Shown here: positions 34,843 to 43,835 of the stretch, in pieces
Position numbering within the stretch: the stretch's first letter is position 1
How the letters are laid out: every line of letters starts with the position of its first letter
Assembly: GCA_019058515.1 (NCBI GenBank)
Contig: JAHPYY010000181.1
Location: forward strand, 1-50,054
Direction: 5' to 3'
DNA: 50,054 nucleotides
From: Promethearchaeota archaeon
GTDB taxonomy: Archaea; Asgardarchaeota; Lokiarchaeia; Sigynarchaeales; SOKP01
The notes under the pieces: model-generated
What the model was told of the DNA's origin: nothing
The model's database searches: none
The model's input: only the letters and a program-made list of their open reading frames with translations
Position numbers and translations under genes: made by a program

Positions 34843-35847
34843 ATGAAAATAGAAGGTTGTAATGTGTTAATCACAGGCGGAGCGGGATTTATCGGATCGC
34901 ATATTGTAGATATGTTCATTAATAACAATGCCCAGGGAGTAAAAGTTCTTGATAACTTAATATCTGGTAATAAAGCATACATTAAAGACAAGAATATTGA
35001 GTTTATTAAAGCGGACATATTAGATTATAAAATTTTGAACGATGCTATGAAAGATATTGATATTGTATCTCACCATGCCGCTGAATTAGAAGTTTTCACA
35101 GGTATACAGAACACGATTCACGATTTAAGAACGAATACCGAAGGAACATTAAATGTACTTAACAGCGCTTTAGAAAACGATGTAGAACTCTTAATAAATG
35201 CCTCTTCTGGAGCGGTATACGGTCAAGCGCAATATCTACCTGAAGGAGAGGATCATCCTCTTAATCCACATTGGCCGTATGGAGTGAGCAAACTCGCTGC
35301 TGAAAAATATTGTCGTCAGTATTATTTATTATATGGACTTCCAACTGTCTCTTTTAGATACGCCATAGTATATGGCCCAAGAGAGTGGTATGGACGAGTT
35401 CTAACTCTCTTTATAAAAAGACTATTAGAAGGAAAAGCTCCAATAATATTTGGCGACGGTAAGCAGAAAAGAGATTATGTATATATTGATGATGTAGTAA
35501 AGGCTAATCAAATCGCTATTGAAAAAATCGAAACCGCGAAAGGATTAGCATTTAATGTCGGTGGAAATCGTTCCTATAGGGTAAAAGATGTAGCTGAGAT
35601 ATTGATAGAGCTTTTAAACTCAGAAATAAAACCAATATACGACGATCCTAAACCAGGAGAATCTAGTAAATACCAACCAAATCGAAAAAGGTTACCTGGA
35701 GAACTAAAAGATTTTGAATTAGATAATACGTTAATCAATAAAGAATTAAATTTCAGCCCTGAAACGAACTTTGAAGAAGGAGCAAAAAAAGAAATAGATT
35801 GGGTGAGAGAAAATATTGGATTTTGGGAGAAAAGGCCAAGAGTTTGA
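34843..35847 (+). CDS. NAD-dependent epimerase/dehydratase (UDP-glucose 4-epimerase-like SDR)
   Basis: Extended short-chain dehydrogenase. The nucleotide-binding motif is ITGGAGFIGSHI, the catalytic segment is NASSGAVYGQ followed by YGVSKLAAEKY (Tyr-x-x-x-Lys), and RDYVYIDDVVKAN is the typical C-terminal epimerase motif. It probably interconverts a UDP- or other nucleotide-sugar for glycan synthesis. I prefer the ATG at 34843 over the TTG at 34831, which directly abuts the MazG stop. Confidence 0.9.
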   Translation: MKIEGCNVLITGGAGFIGSHIVDMFINNNAQGVKVLDNLISGNKAYIKDKNIEFIKADILDYKILNDAMKDIDIVSHHAAELEVFTGIQNTIHDLRTNTEGTLNVLNSALENDVELLINASSGAVYGQAQYLPEGEDHPLNPHWPYGVSKLAAEKYCRQYYLLYGLPTVSFRYAIVYGPREWYGRVLTLFIKRLLEGKAPIIFGDGKQKRDYVYIDDVVKANQIAIEKIETAKGLAFNVGGNRSYRVKDVAEILIELLNSEIKPIYDDPKPGESSKYQPNRKRLPGELKDFELDNTLINKELNFSPETNFEEGAKKEIDWVRENIGFWEKRPRV

Positions 35848-35870
35848 GATATTATTAGAGGTTTTTTGAG

Positions 35871-36941
35871 ATGAAAATTTGGCTTGATTTTTGTGAACCA
35901 AAAAGCGTAACAATGCTTAGACCATTATACGATAAATTACAAAAGAAGCATGATGTGTTCATAACTGCCCGAGATTTTGATTCAACAATTTTTCTTTTGG
36001 AAAAATGGGGAATAGATTACAATCCTGTAGGAAACTATGGAGGTGAGACCTTACTTGGCAAGTTAAAAGCCTACGCGCAAAGACTTAAAGATTTGATTCT
36101 AATTGTTGAGAAACATCAACCAGAGTTTTTATTTTGTATAACATCTCCCGAAGCTATGAGAATTTCGTTTGGGCTACAAATTCCAAATATTATGTTCAAT
36201 GATGAACCCAGATCATACGGTCCGTGTTCTACAACTTTTCCATATATAAATAAACTCATCGTTCCTTATTGTATTCCTTTAGATTGGTATTTGAAATACG
36301 GTTTAAAGCGGGATAAAATTATCAGATTTAATGGAATTGACGAAGTTGGGTGGCTTTCAGATTTTGTTCCTAACGAAACTGTTCTTGACAATTTGGAGCT
36401 AAGTAAGGTAGATTATTTCGTGTGTAGGACAGAGCCCACAACGGCAGGATATTTAATAAATAAAATGAAGAAATTTGAAACGAAACTAACCAAAATTATA
36501 CCAAGAATATTATCCCACCTCCGAGATATTACCGCAATAATTATAACTCGAAACAATGAACAGTATGATTATTTAGTAAAGTATTTTAAAGTTAATCCTG
36601 ACAGGAAAAGAATTAGAGTTTTTAAGCATATCGACAATTTAACTCAAGTTATGTTTTTTTCAAAATTGGTGTTATCAGGGGGTGGAACCATGGTTAGAGA
36701 ATCGTCCTTATTAGGAATCCCTTCGATTGAATTTTTCCCATTAGAAACATATCCACAAGAGCAATTCCTTATTGACAATGGATTTCCATTGATCCACACC
36801 CATGACGAGGAGGAATGCATTAAAAATGCTATTGACTTCATAACTATCGGAAAAAAAAGAGATACTCTGGATATCATCAAAAAGCTTGAAAATCCTATTG
36901 ATATAAGTATAGGAGAGTTTACAAAGCAAATGTCTTACTAG
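35871..36941 (+). CDS. DUF354 family protein (glycosyltransferase-like)
   Basis: Protein of 356 residues starting KIWLDFCEPKSVTMLRPL with the GT-B-like two-Rossmann layout of the DUF354 family. VLSGGGTMVRESSLLGIPSIEF is the conserved C-terminal donor-site-like segment (GGGTM and Glu). Function is unproven; neighbours suggest a sugar-related role. It follows the epimerase by 23 bp and its 3' end overlaps the GT4 gene on the other strand by 23 bp. Confidence 0.8.
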   Translation: MKIWLDFCEPKSVTMLRPLYDKLQKKHDVFITARDFDSTIFLLEKWGIDYNPVGNYGGETLLGKLKAYAQRLKDLILIVEKHQPEFLFCITSPEAMRISFGLQIPNIMFNDEPRSYGPCSTTFPYINKLIVPYCIPLDWYLKYGLKRDKIIRFNGIDEVGWLSDFVPNETVLDNLELSKVDYFVCRTEPTTAGYLINKMKKFETKLTKIIPRILSHLRDITAIIITRNNEQYDYLVKYFKVNPDRKRIRVFKHIDNLTQVMFFSKLVLSGGGTMVRESSLLGIPSIEFFPLETYPQEQFLIDNGFPLIHTHDEEECIKNAIDFITIGKKRDTLDIIKKLENPIDISIGEFTKQMSY

Positions 36942-38049
36942 ACTTCCCTAATAAATCTATATATAATTTCTCTAGCCTTTTACCAACTGAGTCCCAACTA
37001 TATCTTTTAATATAGTTCAATCCGGATTTTATTAAATCTTGTCTTAAGTCTTCATTTGTTAGTAAATGAACTATTTCTTCTGCTAGCAGATCAGGTTTGC
37101 GAGGTGGTATAAAAATAGCATTTCCCTCTAAAATTTCTTTGTACGCAGGGAGAGAGGAACATATTACAGGAGTTCCACTAGCTATTGCTTCAATAGGAGT
37201 TAACCCAAATCCTTCAGACCCATATGAGTAAGTTACAAATACATCTCCTAAATTGTAATAAATTGGTAGTTGATTTTCAGGAATGAATCCAATAAAATTT
37301 ATATCTGGGAATTTTTTTTTCCATTCCTGATATTTGGTTTCCATCTTATAATCAGGCTTTCCACCCAGTAATAAACACAAATTTGGAATGTCTTTCTTTG
37401 CGATGTAATAAGCATTTATAATATCTTCAACACCTTTATAATGAGCAATACGCCCAATGTACAAAACAATAGGGCCATTTAATTTCATTTCCATTTTCAA
37501 TTTTAGAGCGAGATCAGGAACAGGTTTAAATCTATTATCAATTGCAGAATATAGGTTAATAATTTTTTTACTTTCAATATTAGGCATGTAAAGCTTTAGT
37601 TCCTTTTTGATTGAGTTTGAACAGGTAGTTATGAATGTAGATCTCAACGATACAAAACGAATTAATAGCTTTTCGATTGGTATCCTTGTAAATTTGAGTT
37701 CAAAAGGACCTAAATCGTGAATAGTTGAAATAAATCTACGATGTTTAGAAAAAACTATTGGAAAGGCACCTTTTGGACCATTACCGTGAACAATATCGAA
37801 ATTGTGTGAGTTTAGAAATTTTATAATGTTTAGACAGAATTTAGGAAACCAAAGGAAGCGTTTTTTTATTAGATTAAATTGAATAACATTTCGATCGTTT
37901 ATGTCGAAATTCCATTTCCCAGTTAATAGAATGATTTTATGTCCTTTTTGCTTTAAGTATTTATATATTCCATGAAAAAACCTTGCTGCACCGTCGTGTG
38001 AATCGGGGGGAGTAGCTAAGGAAATTAGACAAATATTTAATTTTTTCAT
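36919..38049 (-). CDS. GT4-family glycosyltransferase
   Basis: GT-B glycosyltransferase of about 376 residues. The start LNICLISLATPPDSHDGAAR is the N-terminal domain; IVLYIGRIAHYKGVEDII and GSEGFGLTPIEAIASGTPVI carry the GT4 donor-binding Glu-x7-Glu motif. It probably adds a sugar from a nucleotide donor to a lipid-linked or surface glycan. ATG at 38049 is preferred over the TTG at 38067. It is transcribed after map2 with a short gap and converges with the DUF354 gene. Confidence 0.9.
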   Translation of the reverse strand: MKKLNICLISLATPPDSHDGAARFFHGIYKYLKQKGHKIILLTGKWNFDINDRNVIQFNLIKKRFLWFPKFCLNIIKFLNSHNFDIVHGNGPKGAFPIVFSKHRRFISTIHDLGPFELKFTRIPIEKLLIRFVSLRSTFITTCSNSIKKELKLYMPNIESKKIINLYSAIDNRFKPVPDLALKLKMEMKLNGPIVLYIGRIAHYKGVEDIINAYYIAKKDIPNLCLLLGGKPDYKMETKYQEWKKKFPDINFIGFIPENQLPIYYNLGDVFVTYSYGSEGFGLTPIEAIASGTPVICSSLPAYKEILEGNAIFIPPRKPDLLAEEIVHLLTNEDLRQDLIKSGLNYIKRYSWDSVGKRLEKLYIDLLGKSSKTFAL

Positions 38050-38071
38050 TATTAAAAGTGACTTCAATTAA

Positions 38072-39055
38072 CTAAGTTAGCTGTTCGTATCCCTCTTTCG
38101 TTATTAATACAGTCTCTTCTGTTTGAGCGACATATATCCCTTTCTGTTCCGCTAAAACATAATGAGTTTTTAGTTTTCCTTGTTGTATTAGTTCTTGAAG
38201 CCCAAAAGAAACACCCATTTTGAATTGTTTACCGAGCCAACGCTCTGCAAAGGGTAGAGTTTTGTAATTTTTATTGACGAATCCAAGAATCTGTTTCGAA
38301 AGTTTTCTCCTAAGAGGCACTCTTCCTGAATACGGATTCAGTTCATAAATATACGAATATTTAGTATTATGAACTGATCCTTCTCCAGTAGAGGCAAAAA
38401 CCTCGATTGCAAATATATCTCCTTCTTCCATAACATCTCCTCTTTGAGAACCCAGTTCAGGAAGGTGTTTCTTGCCATGTACTATCCATCGCTCTATTTG
38501 ATGTCCTCCTAACTCTTTTATAGGGTTGAAATTAAATCCTTTAATTACACTCTCAATTTTTTTCCCAATTTGTCTGGTATTCACCTCAGGTCTAGCCATT
38601 GCTTTAGCAGCTTCAACTGCCACCTTGGTTGATTGGACAAGGTTTTCTAAGGAATCTTCTTCATTAAAATTAACACTAAACGCAGTATCTACGATGAAAC
38701 CTTCAATATGTACACCTATATCCATCTTGACTATATCTCCTTTATTAATGGCAGTATCTTCTTCTTTAAATGGAGCTGTATAATGCGCAGCAATGTTATT
38801 GACGCATAAATTAACAGGAAACGCGCAATTACCACCTAATTCGTTAATCTTTGACTCAGCATCTTGGATAAGATTGTAGATTTTAGCTCCTATTTTGACT
38901 TTGGGTTTGATATATTTCTTTACTGATTTTGCTATTGTACCTGCTTTTCTAAGGAGTTCTTCCTTTTTTTTCGATTCATCCTCGGCTTCTACTTCATCGC
39001 CGGATTGTTCTTTTTTTTGTAAGCGCTTGTTTTTATCCTTATTATTCTCTGTCAT
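38072..39055 (-). CDS. map: Methionine aminopeptidase type 2, with charged N-terminal extension
   Basis: Removes N-terminal Met from nascent proteins. The type 2 metal-site segments are present: NNIAAHYTAP, KMDIGVHIEGFIVDTAFSV (two Asp ligands), LGGHQIERW (His), IFAIEVFAS (Glu) and QTEETVLI (Glu). The first 37 or so residues are almost all Lys/Glu/Asp/Asn/Gln, a low-complexity tail not typical of archaeal MetAP but like a short version of eukaryotic MetAP2. Length is 327. It is divergent from the Roadblock gene. Confidence 0.93.
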   Translation of the reverse strand: MTENNKDKNKRLQKKEQSGDEVEAEDESKKKEELLRKAGTIAKSVKKYIKPKVKIGAKIYNLIQDAESKINELGGNCAFPVNLCVNNIAAHYTAPFKEEDTAINKGDIVKMDIGVHIEGFIVDTAFSVNFNEEDSLENLVQSTKVAVEAAKAMARPEVNTRQIGKKIESVIKGFNFNPIKELGGHQIERWIVHGKKHLPELGSQRGDVMEEGDIFAIEVFASTGEGSVHNTKYSYIYELNPYSGRVPLRRKLSKQILGFVNKNYKTLPFAERWLGKQFKMGVSFGLQELIQQGKLKTHYVLAEQKGIYVAQTEETVLITKEGYEQLT

Positions 39056-39100
39056 TAAATTAAATAAGAAATAGAATGATAAAAAAATTTTTTAATAAGA

Positions 39101-39156
39101 AATATCAAATTAATATAATATCAAGATTAATATAAGATCAAACTAAGATTAAATAT
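39101..39156. repeat. Three imperfect tandem repeats in the map-Roadblock intergenic region
   Basis: Three units resembling AATATCAA(G)ATTAATAT start at 39101, 39117 and 39134; the first two differ by one inserted base and a substitution or two, and the third is longer and more diverged. All lie between two divergent genes, so they may be regulator sites or simply low-complexity DNA. Confidence 0.4.
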
Positions 39157-39159
39157 AAA

Positions 39160-39193
39160 AAAGATTTAATAATTTTAATTCTATTAAATCTTT
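39160..39193. promoter_or_regulatory. 12-base inverted repeat upstream of the Roadblock gene
   Basis: AAAGATTTAATA (39160-39171) and TATTAAATCTTT (39182-39193) are perfect reverse complements with a ten-base gap, 60 bases before the Roadblock ATG. It could be an operator; A/T bias makes the match less striking. Confidence 0.4.
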
Positions 39194-39252
39194 ATTGAGA
39201 TTATTTAATTTAAAACCTAAATTGATTCATAACTCATATAACTGATTAAGTT

Positions 39253-39624
39253 ATGAGCGAAAACATTGCCGAATTGACGGATTTGCTACGACGAATGGAA
39301 GCAATGAATAGCGACATTCAAGGATCTAGCATCGTAAGCGTACAAGGATTACCAATCTGCAGTGTTCTAGCCCGGGGTGTGAACGATGGTATTGTATCAG
39401 CAATGTCAGCTGCTATTCTAAGCGTATCGGAGCGCGCTGTACAGGAACTTTCAAGAGGTAATCTCAAACGTATACTTATCGAGGGAGAGGAAGGAATCAT
39501 TATTTTATCTAAAGCTGGAGAAAATGCTATTCTCTGCGTTTTGGCAAAAGATCAAGCGTCGTTAGGTATGGTTTTCTTAAACATCCAGAGCGTTAGTAAA
39601 AGAGTGGCAGAATTATTAGACTAA
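39253..39624 (+). CDS. Roadblock/LC7-domain protein
   Basis: Protein of 123 residues formed by one Roadblock domain: an N-terminal helix with LTDLLRRMEAM, then SSIVSVQGLPICS, a middle helix with VSAMSAAILSVSERAVQEL, strands RILIEGEEGIIILSKAG and AILCVLAKD, and a C-terminal helix. Roadblock proteins bind and regulate small GTPases (Mgl/Rag-like). No GTPase is in this window, so the partner must be elsewhere. Asgard archaea are rich in these. It has a neighbour of unknown function 57 bp downstream. Confidence 0.9.
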   Translation: MSENIAELTDLLRRMEAMNSDIQGSSIVSVQGLPICSVLARGVNDGIVSAMSAAILSVSERAVQELSRGNLKRILIEGEEGIIILSKAGENAILCVLAKDQASLGMVFLNIQSVSKRVAELLD

Positions 39625-39681
39625 TTTTAGATATTTAGGTTAATTTTAATTATCGGTATAATTCGAAGATTATCTTACGAT

Positions 39682-41091
39682 ATGTTACCTGAAAAAGCAT
39701 ATAAACTAATTCTTTCAATTCCAGAAAAAGAAATAGACAAAAATCGAATTGAGCAAAAATTTTACCAAATTCTTTCAAATTATTTAATAAATAAACAATT
39801 TGAGAACTTCGAGAAATTTCTTAAATATTCCGATAAACTGGGATTATACTTGGATATAAAAAAAGTTCCTAAGCGGTACAAGATTATAAGTGATTTGTTA
39901 AAAGAATGCATTCAGGAAGTGAGTGCAGCATATCAAGTATCCAGTTTAGGAAAGTTTATCAAGTATCTAAAGTTTTTCAATGACTATGGATTATTCGAAA
40001 GAAAACTTAATAAGAACGATTACATAGAAATCGAGCAACTAAAAAAAGATATTATTTTAATCTCAAATCTAAGAGATTTATTCGTTCATATTCCCGATTA
40101 TTTTTTACTATTTTTAAAAAAAAAAGTTCCACAAATTCTTTACGATTTGTTTCTAGAAAGTGTTAGTGCATCTACCACTTATTTTGCAGGTATAGATCAA
40201 CTATTTCAATATATAAGGTATAGCTTTTTTAATCACTATAGTATATATGGTCTAAGCGTTAAAAACCTTGGTCCCGTTGCCTCTTTCATAAAAGAATTTA
40301 AAAAACATTTAGAAAAGAATGGGGTAAACAGTAATATTGAATCAGGAGATGAAACTTTTCTTGAATTTACGATTGAATATCACTATTCTACATCCTATGG
40401 AACTTCCGATGTCTGGATTGAAAGGGAAATAAAAAAGCATTTAATCTCGATTGCCAATCTAAAGCAGAATATTGACGCTATTTTATCGGAAGACGATTAT
40501 AATTTCTATAATTTATCTATGGTTTTACTCGGAGGTTTAGGACCTCAAGGTCATGGATTCACATATTCCACACCAAAAGGAGAGGTTATAGAAATATGCT
40601 CTGATAGGAGAGAAAATCAAGCAATTATTGTTAAATATAAAAAATTCTTGATGATGCAATTCGTTGATAGATTCGAGAAGCAATTAGTAAATTTCGAAGT
40701 TAATGCTGAAAGCATTATTAAAATTGTTCAGTTTTTACAAAGTACATTTGAAAAAAATGAAATCATTGATTATAATAAAAAAGACCTTATCTTAAAGCAT
40801 ATTAAAAGCTTCTTATCTGGTAAAGTAAATGAAAGACACGAGATAAATTCGAAGTATAATAAACTCTTAAAAATGGCTTCAAATGCTATTGATATTATTT
40901 TAAGGCCTATATCTATGATAGATCAATTTAAATGTAGAATGGATTTAATATCCAAGGGAAGAATAAATTCTGAAGACATTGCGAGACTTACCAGTTTAAA
41001 AGATAAATCTCATTATGACATACTAAAGGAGAGATTGTTCTTTCAATACGTTGTCGATTGGTTTTATAATTATTATCTTGAAAACAGATAG
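39682..41091 (+). CDS. Unknown 469-residue protein downstream of Roadblock
   Basis: Mostly helical predicted soluble protein with no recognised domain. N-terminal helices (residues 15-130) are rich in Lys/Glu/Leu. A central SGDETFLEFTIEYHYSTSYG and LLGGLGPQGHGFTYSTPKGE look like beta-strands of a small domain, followed by more helices. No cysteine cluster, no membrane helix. It shares the strand with the Roadblock gene and may be co-transcribed; a GTPase-linked role is speculative. Confidence 0.65.
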   Translation: MLPEKAYKLILSIPEKEIDKNRIEQKFYQILSNYLINKQFENFEKFLKYSDKLGLYLDIKKVPKRYKIISDLLKECIQEVSAAYQVSSLGKFIKYLKFFNDYGLFERKLNKNDYIEIEQLKKDIILISNLRDLFVHIPDYFLLFLKKKVPQILYDLFLESVSASTTYFAGIDQLFQYIRYSFFNHYSIYGLSVKNLGPVASFIKEFKKHLEKNGVNSNIESGDETFLEFTIEYHYSTSYGTSDVWIEREIKKHLISIANLKQNIDAILSEDDYNFYNLSMVLLGGLGPQGHGFTYSTPKGEVIEICSDRRENQAIIVKYKKFLMMQFVDRFEKQLVNFEVNAESIIKIVQFLQSTFEKNEIIDYNKKDLILKHIKSFLSGKVNERHEINSKYNKLLKMASNAIDIILRPISMIDQFKCRMDLISKGRINSEDIARLTSLKDKSHYDILKERLFFQYVVDWFYNYYLENR

Positions 41092-41109
41092 ATAAGGGAA
41101 TTAATCAAA

Positions 41110-42765
41110 CTATAACAGCAAGTCAATCGAATTGATTGATTCATTTGTTTTAGCTATTTTATTCCACCTTAGATCAACACACCTTAGTTTTTTGATTTTA
41201 AAGACGGAGAGCGGAATAGAATTTATTCGATTATCTCGCATTGAAAGAGTTCTTAATCTCACCAAATTTCCCAAACAAATAGGAATAGTCCTTATTTTAT
41301 TGTGATCAAGTATTAAATAACGTAATGAACTCAATTTTGAGATCCAATTCATTTCTTCAATTTTATTATTGCTTAGGTTTAAATAATTTAATTTCGGAAA
41401 TTTTATAAAATTAGCTGGTACACATTTAATATAATTGCTGCTTAAATCAAGACACTTCAAGGATTTGAGTTCTAATTCGGTAGAAATATTTTTTAATTTG
41501 TTTTGTGAAAGGTTGAGAACTTCAAGTGAATTTGTAAATTTAAGAGAAGGAGAGATAAGTTCAATAGAGTTATTATTTAATATAATCCTTTTTAGTTTTT
41601 TTAACTTACCGATACAGGGGGGAATAGCTCTAATATTATTATTTTTTAAAGATAGATACTTCAAAAACTTTAGGTTTTTAATCCAATTAGGGAGTTCGTA
41701 TATTTTACAGGAGTCCAAAATTAAATAGCGAAGTTCATTTAAAAATTCTATAAATTGAGGTATGTTATAAAGTGGTTTATTGATAATTTCTAAAAATAGA
41801 ACTTTTCCATCTTTAACCTTAATATTAGCATCGGAGATTTTAGAATTTATAAATAGTATTATCGACAAATTTATAAGAATAATTATTAGTTGGTTTATTG
41901 TTAATTTACTAATTTTCGACTTCAGTTTATTTAACTCAAATTGATGTTTATTTTGGATACTATTTTCTAAAGAATCTAAATAAGCAAAAATACCACATCT
42001 AACAACCTTTTGAGGGAGGAATTGCAATGCTTTTGTATGATTTATGAAATAATTTAGATTTAACTCATTTTTTATAACCCAATTAATTGGAAATAACCGA
42101 ATAACTTCTATTTTGCGAAAATATTTAAAGTAATCAAGTTCTTTTGTATTTTTAATTTCTATCCTTGAACGCCAATTAATAATTGGTTTATCTATGTTAG
42201 AATAATCAAGACAGTTCACATACCCTTTCTTAAATTGATATTTTAGGTTTTTAAATTTTAATTTTATTATGGAAAATAATAGAATATTAAGAAGTATAGC
42301 TGAGAGTTCTCTAGCCTCGTAAGTCGCTAATTCTTCTTTATATCCTGATGAGTTTATTTTACATTTGATATCATTCGATAACAAGATAGACTTGATCTTC
42401 TTAACTAGTGCTTCTCTTACAATTTTTAAATTGAAGTTAGACAATTTTTCTATTACTGAAATTAAAATGTTGAAGTTATCATCCTTGTTTAACACCCATA
42501 GTAATGGTTCAAGTGTTCTATCTGGAAATAGTTTGAATAACGCATTAATTGCTTTTAATCGAATATTCTCATTTTTATCTGAAATAATCAAGTTCTCTAA
42601 AGAATCATAAATAAATGGATTTTTACAATTATGTTTTTCTAATAATGTTATACAAGAATTTACTAATTTTAGATCCTCTGAAGTTTCAATATACGAAAGA
42701 ATTGTATTAACGTGATTTCCAATGTTAGCTTCACTGTGTAATTCTGCAAGAAGAAATTTATCCAT
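41110..42765 (-). CDS. HEAT-like plus leucine-rich-repeat protein
   Basis: Protein of 551 residues. The N-terminal part (about 1-130) has helical repeats with the IRLKAINALFKLFPD look of HEAT repeats. A hydrophobic stretch near the middle (QLIIILINLSIILFI) could be a membrane helix. From about residue 330 on there are eight or so leucine-rich repeats of the Lxx-LxLxxNxIxxIP type (for example LKYLSLKNNNIRAIP, LNYLNLSNNKIEEM). Repeats are 22-24 residues. Such scaffolds are common in Asgard archaea and serve as binding platforms. Confidence 0.85.
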   Translation of the reverse strand: MDKFLLAELHSEANIGNHVNTILSYIETSEDLKLVNSCITLLEKHNCKNPFIYDSLENLIISDKNENIRLKAINALFKLFPDRTLEPLLWVLNKDDNFNILISVIEKLSNFNLKIVREALVKKIKSILLSNDIKCKINSSGYKEELATYEARELSAILLNILLFSIIKLKFKNLKYQFKKGYVNCLDYSNIDKPIINWRSRIEIKNTKELDYFKYFRKIEVIRLFPINWVIKNELNLNYFINHTKALQFLPQKVVRCGIFAYLDSLENSIQNKHQFELNKLKSKISKLTINQLIIILINLSIILFINSKISDANIKVKDGKVLFLEIINKPLYNIPQFIEFLNELRYLILDSCKIYELPNWIKNLKFLKYLSLKNNNIRAIPPCIGKLKKLKRIILNNNSIELISPSLKFTNSLEVLNLSQNKLKNISTELELKSLKCLDLSSNYIKCVPANFIKFPKLNYLNLSNNKIEEMNWISKLSSLRYLILDHNKIRTIPICLGNLVRLRTLSMRDNRINSIPLSVFKIKKLRCVDLRWNKIAKTNESINSIDLLL

Positions 42766-42958
42766 ATCTTATCTTTTACATTATTCTCCTATGTTAGCGA
42801 ATCTTGGTTTTTAGAAAAAGCTAATTTTTATAATAATTAAGAAAAGGGGCAAAAATTCGTTATAATTAGAATTTACAAAATAAAGCGTGTCTAACATCGA
42901 AAGTCAATGGTAGTTACTCAATAATGGAAACTACACAAATTATTATATAGAATAATAA

Positions 42959-42974
42959 GTTAAATCAATTTAAC
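42959..42974. promoter_or_regulatory. 16-base palindrome upstream of the multi-TM protein gene
   Basis: GTTAAAT-CA-ATTTAAC has seven-base perfect arms around a two-base centre, 54 bases before the TTG start at 43028. It may be an operator; the A/T content allows chance. Confidence 0.3.
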
Positions 42975-43027
42975 AGAAATTTTATTAAAACAATTAAAAA
43001 AAGAATATATCAGTTTAGGTGATAAAT

Positions 43028-43762
43028 TTGGCTCTAGAATTTACTGGGTTGTTAAATGGTGTTTCTGCGTTATCAGTTCTGGTAATTAGTATTATTATAG
43101 GCTTGTTCTCTTACTATAAATCCTACAAGTTAAAAGCGAAGCTATTATCCTATGCTGCGATCAATATAATTTTTATTGGATTACTATGGTTGGGTCCAAC
43201 TACCGATTTCTTATTTGTACTCATAACGGGAGCAAATCTTCCCGGAGATCCTCCACTAATATATCCTATTCTAAGTTACATGTGGGTGGCTCCATCTATA
43301 TTCTTCGCAATGACTATAGGTACGGAACTGCTTATCCCAGAGAAAAAATGGTATCTGTTAAGTGTGATATTAGTATTGAGTATATTATTCGAGGTTCTTC
43401 TATTCGGTTTCACAGCCTCCTCTTTTACATTTGATCTACCCTCTCCCGTTGGATCGGATATAATTGACACATCTTTTATTTATCCTGGGGCTACAGCAGA
43501 TTTTCCATGGGGACTTACTTTCATTCTAATTGCAGTTTTTCTTATACTGAATTTATTATTTAATGGGATCGGATTTTTCCGTAAGGCTCTCCAAGCATCA
43601 GGGGTAATTAGGAAAAAGTTTATTTACCTTAGTTTAGGATTCACTATTTTCACAGTTGCTTCTGTATTTGATTCCTTAATCCCTCCTGGAATTTTACTAC
43701 CCTTTGTAAGAATTTCCGTAGTAATTAGTAGTTTACTGATGTTCTACGGTTTAAAAAGTTAA
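43028..43762 (+). CDS. Seven-helix membrane protein of unknown function
   Basis: Hydrophobic protein of about 244 residues with roughly seven membrane segments (the first at residues 15-30) and no catalytic motif. The look is that of sensor-type 7TM domains (MASE or 7TM-HisK like) but without a signalling output domain. Between helices there is a PGDPPLIYPILSYMWV turn. The start is TTG at 43028, because AGGTGAT ends four bases before it; a GTG at 43019, inside the SD, is the alternative. Neither neighbour shares its strand. Confidence 0.65.
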   Translation: MALEFTGLLNGVSALSVLVISIIIGLFSYYKSYKLKAKLLSYAAINIIFIGLLWLGPTTDFLFVLITGANLPGDPPLIYPILSYMWVAPSIFFAMTIGTELLIPEKKWYLLSVILVLSILFEVLLFGFTASSFTFDLPSPVGSDIIDTSFIYPGATADFPWGLTFILIAVFLILNLLFNGIGFFRKALQASGVIRKKFIYLSLGFTIFTVASVFDSLIPPGILLPFVRISVVISSLLMFYGLKS

Positions 43763-43835
43763 TTACTTTTTTTGCCTTTTTTTTATTATTTTACATTAAG
43801 TGAAAAATTAGGGATGTTTTAGAAAATTGGATTTT

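Noticed and set aside
36919..36941. 23-bp overlap between DUF354 and GT4 genes as a possible frameshift or annotation error
   Set aside because: Both genes end normally and are convergent; short 3' overlaps are common in compact genomes.
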